Positions 1-5,366 of a stretch of DNA of 5,930 nucleotides are shown in pieces. Below the pieces are notes generated by a model that saw nothing but the letters and a program-made list of their open reading frames with translations, was not told the DNA's origin and searched no databases. The stretch's first letter is position 1. Every line of letters starts with the position of its first letter. Location: contig JAPSKG010000145.1 of NCBI GenBank assembly GCA_031177795.1, positions 1 to 5,930 of the forward strand, written 5' to 3'. This DNA is from Domibacillus sp. GTDB lineage: Bacteria > Bacillota > Bacilli > Bacillales > Domibacillaceae. The translations under genes and the position numbers were made by a program.

Positions 1-467
1 ACCGGTGCAAGCACTTGAATTTTTGTTCGCTCTTCAAGCTCCATAATTCGGTCAACCATTTGGCCAATTGTTTGTGAAGTAATTTCGATGCCGTGTATGG
101 GGCAAACCGGACGGCCAACACGGGCGTATAAAAGACGGAGGTAATCATAAATTTCTGTTACTGTTCCGACAGTGGAGCGTGGATTACGGCTTGTTGTTTT
201 TTGGTCAATTGAGATAGCCGGCGACAAACCTTCAATCGAATCAACATCCGGTTTATCCATCTGCCCGAGAAACTGGCGGGCATATGCAGACAGCGACTCC
301 ACGTAGCGCCGCTGCCCTTCCGCGTAAATTGTATCAAATGCCAGTGAAGATTTTCCCGAACCGGACAAGCCGGTTAGCACAACAAGCTGGTCGCGGGGAA
401 TAGTGATATCAATGTTTTTTAAATTGTGGGCACGCGCCCCTTTAACGGATATACGATCAATGGCCAT
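1..467 (-). CDS. uvrA: UvrABC system protein A, N-terminal part (cut by window edge)
   Basis: This is the damage-sensing ATPase of bacterial nucleotide excision repair. The UvrA dimer scans DNA and loads UvrB at lesions in the cytoplasm. Only the first 155 codons are present; the frame is open to base 1, and the full protein in this family is about 950 residues. The protein starts MAIDRISVKGARAHNLKNID. The first Walker A loop, GLSGSGKS, lies at residues 33-40, followed by the highly conserved stretch containing YAEGQRRYVESLSAYARQF and, later, GLSPAISIDQKT and STVGTVTEIYDYLRLLYAR, all UvrA hallmarks. The visible end falls in the region that leads into the UvrB-binding domain. The ATG lies 12 nt downstream of the uvrB stop, and its ribosome binding site overlaps that stop, so the two genes are almost surely one operon. 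No defect is visible in the part shown. Confidence 0.97.
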   Translation of the reverse strand, partial: MAIDRISVKGARAHNLKNIDITIPRDQLVVLTGLSGSGKSSLAFDTIYAEGQRRYVESLSAYARQFLGQMDKPDVDSIEGLSPAISIDQKTTSRNPRSTVGTVTEIYDYLRLLYARVGRPVCPIHGIEITSQTIGQMVDRIMELEERTKIQVLAP

Positions 468-473
468 GTATTT

Positions 474-480
474 CCACCTC
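474..480 (-). promoter_or_regulatory. Ribosome binding site of uvrA, overlapping the uvrB stop codon
   Basis: On the minus strand the sequence reads GAGGTGG, six bases before the uvrA ATG at 467. Its first base is the last base of the uvrB TAG stop (482-480). Ribosomes finishing uvrB therefore stop on top of the uvrA ribosome binding site, an arrangement that usually means translational coupling. The coupling is inferred. Confidence 0.8.
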
Positions 481-2456
481 TATTCTGATTTCAGTTCAAA
501 TAATGCGTCGCGAAGCTCGGCAGCCCGTTCGAAATCCAGCGCTTTTGCCGCTTCTTTCATTTCTGCTTCAAGCTGCGCAATCACTTTTTGCTTTTCTTGC
601 TTCGATAATTTTTTGCCAGTCGTTTTTGCTGCATAAGTTTCTGTTTCTTCCGCCGCTTGCGTGGCTCGGATAACATCTCGAATGCTTTTTTGGATGGTCA
701 TTGGCGTAATGCCATGTTTTTTATTGTATTCTTCTTGAATTGTGCGGCGGCGTTTTGTTTCTTCAAGCGCTTTTCGCATAGAATCTGTTATTTTATCGGC
801 ATACATAATAACATGCCCTTTTGAATTCCGGGCAGCGCGTCCAATCGTTTGGATAAGTGACCGTTCGGACCGCAAAAAGCCTTCTTTATCTGCATCTAAA
901 ATCGCGACAAGTGACACTTCCGGAATGTCGAGCCCTTCCCTGAGCAAGTTGATGCCGATTAACACATCATATTTGCCGAGACGCAGGTCACGGATGATTT
1001 CAATTCGCTCAAGTGTTTTAATTTCCGAATGCAAATACTGCACTTTTATGCCAATTTCTTTTAAGTAATCGGTTAAGTCTTCTGACATTTTTTTGGTTAA
1101 AGTTGTAACAAGCACTCGCTCATTTTTTTCAACCCGTTCATTAATCTCGCCAAGAAGATCATCAATTTGGCCTTCGATTGGACGCACATCAATGGTTGGA
1201 TCGAGAAGGCCGGTCGGCCGGATAATCTGCTGTGTCATTTCTGGCGTATGCTCGATTTCATAAGGCCCAGGCGTAGCAGAAACGTAGATTATCTGGTTGA
1301 TATGATTTTCAAACTCTTCAAACGTCAGCGGGCGGTTGTCTTTAGCAGATGGCAAGCGAAAACCGTGGTCGACAAGCACTTGCTTGCGCGCCTGGTCTCC
1401 ATTGTACATGCCGCGTACCTGCGGCAGTGTTACGTGCGATTCATCAATGACAACTAAAAAGTCTTCTGGAAAATAGTCCAGCAACGTATATGGTGTAGAA
1501 CCCGGCGGCCGCAGCGTTAAATGGCGCGAGTAGTTTTCAATGCCCGAACAAAAGCCCATTTCGCGCATCATTTCAAGATCATAGCGTGTGCGCTGTTCCA
1601 AACGCTGCGCTTCCAGCAGTTTTTCTTCCGCACGCAGCTCAGCCAGCCGTTCTTCCAGCTCTTGTTCAATATTGCGTATGGCCAGGTTCATTTTTTCTTC
1701 TCTCGTCACAAAGTGGCTTGCCGGAAAAACAGCCACGTGTTCGCGATCACCGAAAATTTCACCGGTTAATGCGTCCACTTCCCGAATCCGGTCAATTTCA
1801 TCGCCGAAAAACTCAACGCGGATGCATCGTTCATCACGGGATGCAGGAAAAATTTCCACCACATCGCCGCGCACGCGGAACGTTCCGCGCTTAAAATCAA
1901 TGTCGTTCCGCTCATACTGAATGTCCACCAAACGATGCAGCAGCTCGTTCCGGGGAACTTCCATGCCTGTCCGGAGTGATATAACCATTTCTCTGTATTC
2001 TTCCGGCGAACCGAGGCCATAAATGCATGAAACAGACGCGATAATAATAACATCATCGCGTTCAAACAAAGAAGCTGTTGCCGAGTGGCGCAATTTGTCA
2101 ATTTCATCATTAATGCTTGCATCTTTTTCAATAAAAGTATCTGTTTGCGGAACATATGCTTCTGGCTGATAATAATCATAGTAGCTGACAAAATATTCAA
2201 CCGCATTGTCCGGGAAAAAATCTTTAAATTCACTGTATAGCTGTCCGGCGAGTGTTTTATTATGTGCAATAACAAGCGTCGGCTTTTTTACTTCTTGAAT
2301 AACGTTGGAAATTGTAAACGTCTTTCCTGTACCTGTTGCACCAAGCAGCGTCTGGTGCTTTTTGCCGCTTTGCACCCCTTGAACCAGCTCTGCAATTGCA
2401 GCCGGCTGATCGCCCTCGGGTTTGTATGCTGAAACTAACTTAAATTCTTGAGCCAA
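480..2456 (-). CDS. uvrB: UvrABC system protein B (excision repair helicase-like subunit)
   Basis: UvrB verifies DNA damage delivered by UvrA and then recruits the UvrC nuclease. The 658-residue length is normal for the family. Visible features in order: Walker A GATGTGKT at 39-46; the beta-hairpin that inserts between DNA strands, rich in Tyr, at about 92-115 (YYDYYQPEAYVP); the DESH Walker B box at 338-341; helicase motif VI QTIGRAARN at 536-544; and a C-terminal UVR domain at about 622-657 (EMKEAAKALDFERAAELRD), which contacts UvrC. The start is TTG at 2456; no ATG or GTG nearby gives a better fit, and the AQEFKLVSAYKPEGDQP start aligns with the known N-terminus. The ribosome binding site is modest. 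The gene follows csbA but is separated from it by a terminator, so it needs its own promoter. SOS control through LexA is likely from the CGAAC-type leader sites. Expected cytoplasmic location. Confidence 0.98.
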   Translation of the reverse strand: MAQEFKLVSAYKPEGDQPAAIAELVQGVQSGKKHQTLLGATGTGKTFTISNVIQEVKKPTLVIAHNKTLAGQLYSEFKDFFPDNAVEYFVSYYDYYQPEAYVPQTDTFIEKDASINDEIDKLRHSATASLFERDDVIIIASVSCIYGLGSPEEYREMVISLRTGMEVPRNELLHRLVDIQYERNDIDFKRGTFRVRGDVVEIFPASRDERCIRVEFFGDEIDRIREVDALTGEIFGDREHVAVFPASHFVTREEKMNLAIRNIEQELEERLAELRAEEKLLEAQRLEQRTRYDLEMMREMGFCSGIENYSRHLTLRPPGSTPYTLLDYFPEDFLVVIDESHVTLPQVRGMYNGDQARKQVLVDHGFRLPSAKDNRPLTFEEFENHINQIIYVSATPGPYEIEHTPEMTQQIIRPTGLLDPTIDVRPIEGQIDDLLGEINERVEKNERVLVTTLTKKMSEDLTDYLKEIGIKVQYLHSEIKTLERIEIIRDLRLGKYDVLIGINLLREGLDIPEVSLVAILDADKEGFLRSERSLIQTIGRAARNSKGHVIMYADKITDSMRKALEETKRRRTIQEEYNKKHGITPMTIQKSIRDVIRATQAAEETETYAAKTTGKKLSKQEKQKVIAQLEAEMKEAAKALDFERAAELRDALFELKSE

Positions 2457-2464
2457 CGCCGATG

Positions 2465-2470
2465 CCCCCT
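2465..2470 (-). promoter_or_regulatory. Weak ribosome binding site of uvrB with TTG start
   Basis: The minus strand reads AGGGGG, eight bases before the TTG at 2456-2454. It matches the anti-Shine-Dalgarno sequence less well than the AGGAGG sites of the neighbouring genes. Together with the TTG start this suggests a low basal translation rate for uvrB. Confidence 0.6.
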
Positions 2471-2506
2471 ATCTTCCTATCCGTTCTTTTACTTTTTATA
2501 ATTCCC

Positions 2507-2558
2507 ATTTTACCATGTTCGAAACAAAAAAAGCGAACAAAATGCACACACCTGTTCG
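2507..2558 (-). promoter_or_regulatory. uvrB leader with LexA-like half sites and possible -10 element
   Basis: Three LexA-type half sites occur on the minus strand: CGAAC at 2558-2554, GTTCG at 2538-2534 and CGAAC at 2521-2517. The best full 14-mer is CGAACAGGTGTGTG (2558-2545). It agrees at 12 of 14 positions with the Bacillus LexA (DinR) consensus as I remember it, CGAACRNRYGTTYC, and the mismatches lie in the right half. A TAAAAT at 2512-2507 could serve as a -10 box, and TATAAA at 2500-2495 is an alternative, but neither has a good -35 at 17 nt. The uvrB operon is a well-known SOS target in Bacillus. Control here is inferred and the promoter position is unresolved. Confidence 0.45.
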
Positions 2559-2611
2559 GATTCTGTATGGCTCTCAAGGAAAAAATAACCTTTTCATTTT
2601 TTCTTGTTACC

Positions 2612-2644
2612 AAATAAAAAAGACACCGAAATCAATCCGGTGTC
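2612..2644 (-). terminator. Rho-independent terminator after csbA
   Basis: On the minus strand a 7-bp stem, GACACCG (2644-2638) with CGGTGTC (2628-2622), encloses a 9-nt loop and is followed by TTTTTTATTTG. The hairpin begins four bases after the csbA stop. It separates csbA from uvrB, though a 7-bp stem may leak. Confidence 0.8.
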
Positions 2645-2648
2645 AGTG

Positions 2649-2885
2649 TCAGTTTAATTTTAATTTAAGCTGTTTCATCATTCGAGTTGAGATCCAAAGC
2701 CCCGCTGTTAATGAAAAAGCGTCAATCACAATTAATTCCCATGTGTGGGTATATCCTTTATAGGCGGATGCGGCAATAAGCGCAACTGTCAAAATAAGAC
2801 CGAGAAACTGGTTGTATGTTACGCGCGAAAACAATACGACAAGCAAAGCGGGCAAAAACAGCGCCAAAATCATCTTATCGACCAT
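2649..2885 (-). CDS. csbA: CsbA-like small membrane protein
   Basis: A 78-residue, very hydrophobic protein starting MVDKMILALFLPALLVVLF. It resembles Bacillus subtilis CsbA, which is 76 residues, sits directly upstream of uvrB and belongs to the general stress (sigma-B) regulon. Shared features by eye are the LVVLFxRVTxN stretch near residues 15-26 and the AxxxKGYT stretch near 39-46. Three hydrophobic segments can be seen, roughly at 4-20, 27-43 and 48-66, ending in a basic tail (MMKQLKLKLN), so it is probably an integral membrane protein. The molecular function of CsbA is not known. The start at 2885 was chosen because AGGAGGA sits just upstream; the adjacent ATG at 2888 is too close to it, and the open frame reaching 2921 has no ribosome binding site. 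No sigma-B promoter is evident. Confidence 0.88.
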   Translation of the reverse strand: MVDKMILALFLPALLVVLFSRVTYNQFLGLILTVALIAASAYKGYTHTWELIVIDAFSLTAGLWISTRMMKQLKLKLN

Positions 2886-2890
2886 CATCT

Positions 2891-2897
2891 TCCTCCT
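2891..2897 (-). promoter_or_regulatory. Ribosome binding site deciding the csbA start
   Basis: Minus strand AGGAGGA. The GGAGG core is 6 nt from the ATG at 2885 and only 3 nt from the ATG at 2888, so the second of the two tandem ATGs is preferred. Confidence 0.8.
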
Positions 2898-2916
2898 AAT
2901 GCATTTTCTTTTTTCT

Positions 2917-2922
2917 ATCATA
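2917..2922 (-). promoter_or_regulatory. Possible -10 element for csbA
   Basis: The minus strand reads TATGAT, five of six bases of the sigma-A -10 consensus, about 30 nt before the csbA ATG. No good -35 is found 16-18 nt upstream; the sequence there is A/T-rich (TTTTCG or TTTCGA). This is a weak candidate only. Confidence 0.3.
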
Positions 2923-2937
2923 CTGGATTTTTCTTTT

Positions 2938-2978
2938 TTCGAAAAGAGCGGATTTCCCTGCGTGAAAACCTCTTCCGC
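2938..2978 (-). terminator. Weak hairpin after the HD hydrolase gene, possible terminator
   Basis: Inverted repeats of five bases (GCGGA and TCCGC, 2978-2974 and 2952-2948) flank a long 21-nt loop, and an alternative inner pairing of GGTTTTC with GAAATCC is possible. The following minus-strand T run is short (TCTTTTC). On the plus strand the same hairpin is followed by a run of seven T, but no plus-strand gene ends there. It may stop transcription partially. Confidence 0.3.
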
Positions 2979-2987
2979 CTTTTTTTC

Positions 2988-3638
2988 TTAATTTGGCGGG
3001 CTGTCAGAACGGCTGATAATCCGCTCTGTTAAATCACGGAGTTCGCTATGCGGCATAAATTTTTCAGCCAGCATATCCGGCATGATAAATTCAACAAAAT
3101 ACTTTACACAGTGGAGATCCTGGAACTTCAAAATCGTATTTAAAGCTTCTTCATAAATCTCAAAAAATAGCGGGTCTGGATTTCTCTTTAAAATTTCCCC
3201 GTAAGCTTCATATAATAAATCTATTTTATCTGCTACCGCTAAAATGCGGCCTTCTAGCGTTTCATCTTTTCCTTCTTTTAATCTTCTAAAGTACGGTTCA
3301 TGAAATTCCTTTGGAAATTCTGCTTCAATAAACCGGCGTGCCATTTTTTCTTCTACCTGCGAAAACAATTCTTTTAACTCGGCTGTTGCGTATTTAACCG
3401 GTGTTTTTATATCCCCTGTAAAAAGCTCTGCGTAATCATGATTAAGTGCTTTTTCATAAAGTGAACGCCAGTTAACTGTTTCACCGTTCATTTCTTCTAC
3501 CGTACCTAAAAATTGAGCTATTTTTGATACTTTAAAGGAATGAGCAGCCACATTATGCGTTTGAAATTTAAACTTTCCCGGCAGCCGGTATAAATGTTCA
3601 AGATCTGATAATGTTTTAAAGTATGTATGGACACCCAT
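2988..3638 (-). CDS. HD-domain hydrolase, YfbR-like 5'-deoxynucleotidase family
   Basis: A 216-residue cytoplasmic protein of the metal-dependent HD superfamily. E. coli YfbR, the model, removes the 5'-phosphate from deoxyribonucleoside monophosphates. The N-termini align without gaps by eye. Visible catalytic residues are His33, the His67-Asp68 pair (NHDYAELFTGD), Glu71, Asp76 and Asp137 (LAVADKID), matching E. coli His33, His68-Asp69, Glu72, Asp77 and Asp137 as I recall them. The TGDIKTPVKY stretch is near identical to YfbR. Arg18 is kept, but the next residue is Leu where E. coli has Trp19, a residue tied to deoxyribose selectivity, so the substrate may differ. The start at 3638 is set by AAAAGGAG nine bases upstream; the longer frame to 3722 runs through the preceding terminator. 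TACAAT at 3680-3675 or CATAAT at 3671-3666 might be its -10, without a good -35. Confidence 0.85.
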   Translation of the reverse strand: MGVHTYFKTLSDLEHLYRLPGKFKFQTHNVAAHSFKVSKIAQFLGTVEEMNGETVNWRSLYEKALNHDYAELFTGDIKTPVKYATAELKELFSQVEEKMARRFIEAEFPKEFHEPYFRRLKEGKDETLEGRILAVADKIDLLYEAYGEILKRNPDPLFFEIYEEALNTILKFQDLHCVKYFVEFIMPDMLAEKFMPHSELRDLTERIISRSDSPPN

Positions 3639-3647
3639 AATGATCCG

Positions 3648-3655
3648 CTCCTTTT
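3648..3655 (-). promoter_or_regulatory. Ribosome binding site deciding the HD hydrolase start
   Basis: Minus strand AAAAGGAG, nine bases before the ATG at 3638. The upstream in-frame candidates at 3722 and 3665 lack such a site, and the one at 3722 falls within a terminator hairpin. Confidence 0.8.
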
Positions 3656-3692
3656 CAATCGACATATTATGCCTATTGTAACGGCAAATAAA

Positions 3693-3738
3693 CAGAAAAA
3701 AAAGAAAAATCCGCTCTGTCATGAATAAACAGGCGGAT
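3693..3738 (-). terminator. Strong Rho-independent terminator after the YhfH-like gene
   Basis: On the minus strand ATCCGCCTGT (3738-3729) pairs with ACAG-A-GCGGAT (3719-3709), giving ten base pairs with one bulged A and a 9-nt loop. It is followed by TTTTCTTTTTTTTC. It lies 37 nt after the stop of the YhfH-like gene and isolates that gene from the HD hydrolase. Confidence 0.88.
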
Positions 3739-3774
3739 CAATCAATTGAATTCGGTTACATTTATCAAATTAGT

Positions 3775-3903
3775 TTACTCCTCTATTTTACTCAAACATC
3801 TTTCGCACTCTGAATGATAAGACTCATGCTGTTCAACGATTTTGTTTCCACACTGGCTGCACTCTTTCATCGGAATGTTTCGGTAAAATTCTAAAGGCAT
3901 CAT
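3775..3903 (-). CDS. YhfH-like zinc-ribbon micro-protein
   Basis: A 42-residue protein beginning MMPLEFYRNIPMKECSQCG. Two CxxC pairs at Cys15/Cys18 and Cys33/Cys36, 14 residues apart, form a probable single zinc-binding knuckle. The pattern FYRNIPMKxCxxCGxxIxEQHExY...CxRC resembles the YhfH family of very short Bacillus proteins, whose function is unknown to me. No signal peptide or membrane segment is seen, so it is likely cytoplasmic. The start at 3903 is set by AAAGGAGGA seven bases upstream. The frame can be extended to a TTG at 3978, but that TTG is part of the -35 box, so the extra 25 residues are not real. The gene has its own promoter and terminator and is therefore monocistronic. Family assignment rests on recalled pattern, not a search. 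Confidence 0.8.
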   Translation of the reverse strand: MMPLEFYRNIPMKECSQCGNKIVEQHESYHSECERCLSKIEE

Positions 3904-3910
3904 TTTTATT

Positions 3911-3919
3911 TCCTCCTTT
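3911..3919 (-). promoter_or_regulatory. Ribosome binding site of the YhfH-like gene
   Basis: Minus strand AAAGGAGGA, a near-perfect Shine-Dalgarno sequence seven bases before the ATG at 3903. It fixes the start and predicts efficient translation. Confidence 0.88.
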
Positions 3920-3949
3920 AATTTTAAATAATGTGTTGCTGTTGAATTT

Positions 3950-3978
3950 ATTGTATTATAACAGATAGTAAAAGTCAA
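3950..3978 (-). promoter_or_regulatory. Sigma-A-type promoter of the YhfH-like gene
   Basis: On the minus strand TTGACT (3978-3973) and TACAAT (3955-3950) are separated by exactly 17 bases; each matches the consensus at five of six positions. A perfect TATAAT (3960-3955) overlaps the -10 by one base but would have a spacer of only 12. Transcription should start near 3943, leaving a leader of about 40 nt. Confidence 0.78.
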
Positions 3979-4040
3979 CAGTTGTTATGTAATAGTTTTT
4001 ATTTTTTTAACCTCTGTTTTAATACAGCTTTTCCGTTTTT

Positions 4041-4077
4041 AAAGAAAAGAAAAAACGCCCTCTCAATGAGGACGTTT
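4041..4077 (-). terminator. Rho-independent terminator after minJ
   Basis: On the minus strand AAACGTCCTC (4077-4068) pairs with GAGGGCGTTT (4062-4053), ten pairs including one G-U, around a 5-nt loop ATTGA. It continues into TTTCTTTTCTTT. The hairpin begins two bases after the minJ stop. Confidence 0.9.
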
Positions 4078-4079
4078 CC

Positions 4080-5273
4080 TTAACCCGAAAAAGCCGAGTC
4101 ATCCAAATATTCTTTTTCTTCCGGCGCAAAAATCAACCCTAATTCATGGTGTTCATTTTCGTATATGGATCCTTGCACAAAGCGCAGCTGATTGTTTGTG
4201 CCAATCACTTCGAGTTTACAATATGCCGCATTTTTTTGCAGCGCTTTGTAAAACTCTGGTTCGCTGTTGACTGCTGTCTCGTTTACTTTCGTAATTACTT
4301 CCCCGATCTCAAGCTTCATTTTACGAGCTGGCGATGAAGGAAGCACACCTGCAATAATAATGCCTTTTGGCTGGGCGGTAAAAAAGTGCGAACGATGCTT
4401 TTCATAATTGTAATGCCGCCGGGTAATAGCAACTCGGGCAGCAGCCGCAAATAAAACGGCTGCTATAGCCAGTTGCCACATCCAGTAAGAGCCAACAGCC
4501 AGCATCAGCGTCAGCACACCTGCCCACACAACACTTTTCCCTGTTGCTTTAACTGCAAGTGCCGGAAGCGTACTTCTAACCGTCATGGAAAAACCGATTA
4601 AAAAAGGAAACAGCATCAAATAGTAGTTTTGGGCACCGATGTCGATTAACGGCCACCAATTTGCAAAAGGCTCAAGCGGCCGGGTGGCTGGCACCGGCAA
4701 AAACACTGGCACAAGCCATAAGCGGCGCGCAAGATGAACAGCTGTTTTTTGACCGCGCTTGCTAAGTTCGATGCGGGGAGATGTTCCTTGATGGCCCCGC
4801 TTGCGAATCAACACGCCTTCTGCAATAACCAAAAGCGCTATTAAAATGGCCGCAACAACTAAAATTGCTTTTAGATCCAGGTTTTCATAAGAAATAAACG
4901 GATAGCCAAGCCACTCGGACAAAACAAACACGCTATAAGCAGCTGTTAACGTCCAGGCGGGCGACAACAGAAAAAAACCGCCGGCACTGAAAATAATTAA
5001 AACAGCCGCCATAAAACTAAGCAAATCAGCTGGCAGCGCCAGCCCTGCTATAATAGCAATAACAGAAAGAACGGCCCCAACTGCCAGGCTTGAAGGCAAA
5101 ATAAATCGGATTTCCTGGTAAATATCATATATGCGCGTACCAAAGTCTTTTCGTTCACGCGCTACACGAAACATTCCAATAATAAACGCCAGAACAAAAG
5201 AAAAATAAAAGATAGGGTGAATCAATAGTTTTACTGCTGCAACCCCAAGCTGCATCAACCAGTCCAAAGCCAT
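4080..5273 (-). CDS. minJ: MinJ-like polar division-site protein with PDZ domain
   Basis: A 397-residue multi-pass membrane protein, the same length as I recall for Bacillus subtilis MinJ. MinJ bridges DivIVA at cell poles and the septum to MinD, and so restricts FtsZ ring formation to midcell. Hydrophobic segments are seen at about 8-32, 62-82, 86-104, 106-124, 134-155, 210-230, 245-262 and 264-284. A basic stretch (156-185) forms a loop between them. The C-terminal PDZ-like domain spans about 300-385, with GVLPSSPARKMKLEIGEVI at 309-327 as the typical PDZ turn. The start at 5273 is chosen because GGAGGGAG lies just upstream; the frame to 5297 has no such site. In B. subtilis minJ lies near ctpB and swrA in the same broad region as csbA-uvrBA; those two genes are not seen here. 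Assignment is by length, architecture and context. Confidence 0.85.
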   Translation of the reverse strand: MALDWLMQLGVAAVKLLIHPIFYFSFVLAFIIGMFRVARERKDFGTRIYDIYQEIRFILPSSLAVGAVLSVIAIIAGLALPADLLSFMAAVLIIFSAGGFFLLSPAWTLTAAYSVFVLSEWLGYPFISYENLDLKAILVVAAILIALLVIAEGVLIRKRGHQGTSPRIELSKRGQKTAVHLARRLWLVPVFLPVPATRPLEPFANWWPLIDIGAQNYYLMLFPFLIGFSMTVRSTLPALAVKATGKSVVWAGVLTLMLAVGSYWMWQLAIAAVLFAAAARVAITRRHYNYEKHRSHFFTAQPKGIIIAGVLPSSPARKMKLEIGEVITKVNETAVNSEPEFYKALQKNAAYCKLEVIGTNNQLRFVQGSIYENEHHELGLIFAPEEKEYLDDSAFSG

Positions 5274-5277
5274 AGAA

Positions 5278-5285
5278 CTCCCTCC
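5278..5285 (-). promoter_or_regulatory. Ribosome binding site deciding the minJ start
   Basis: Minus strand GGAGGGAG; its GGAGG core is seven bases before the ATG at 5273. The alternative upstream in-frame start at 5297 would place this site inside the coding region. Confidence 0.85.
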
Positions 5286-5315
5286 AGAACGTTGCATATA
5301 AGTCTTTTTCTCTTT

Positions 5316-5345
5316 ATTGTAACAGATTGCTGATTCAATCGTTAA
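5316..5345 (-). promoter_or_regulatory. Candidate minJ promoter
   Basis: On the minus strand TTAACG (5345-5340) and TACAAT (5321-5316) are separated by 18 bases. They match the sigma-A consensus at four and five of six positions. The start point would be near 5309, about 36 nt before the minJ ATG. No terminator is visible between the PLP enzyme gene and minJ, so read-through may also contribute. Confidence 0.4.
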
Positions 5346-5366
5346 TAGACTTACCGTTCTTTTTCA

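Noticed and set aside
403..1920. Several plus-strand open frames of 77-110 codons
   Set aside because: They are antisense shadows of uvrB, rich in Ser, Arg and Phe, without ribosome binding sites or family motifs.
1766..2275. 169-codon minus-strand open frame inside uvrB
   Set aside because: It lies entirely within uvrB in another frame; UvrB is conserved throughout and this product shows no recognisable motif.
2515..2763. Plus-strand open frame of 82 codons across the uvrB-csbA gap
   Set aside because: It runs antisense through the uvrB leader, the csbA terminator and the csbA 3' end, and has no ribosome binding site.
2946..2970. Possible sigma-B promoter (GTTTTC and GGGAAA) upstream of csbA
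   Set aside because: The two elements are five bases apart, whereas sigma-B promoters need about 13-15.
3639..3722. Upstream extension of the HD hydrolase by 28 residues
   Set aside because: It would be encoded by the terminator hairpin and T run of the preceding gene; the strong ribosome binding site supports the start at 3638.
3955..3978. TTGACT paired with the perfect TATAAT as promoter
   Set aside because: The spacer is 12 bases, too short for sigma-A; the overlapping TACAAT gives the correct 17.
4146..4337. 63-codon plus-strand open frame within minJ
   Set aside because: It is antisense to the conserved PDZ region of MinJ and has no start signals or motifs.
5333..5338. TTGAAT as -35 of minJ
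   Set aside because: It is only 11 bases from the TACAAT; TTAACG with an 18-base spacer fits better.
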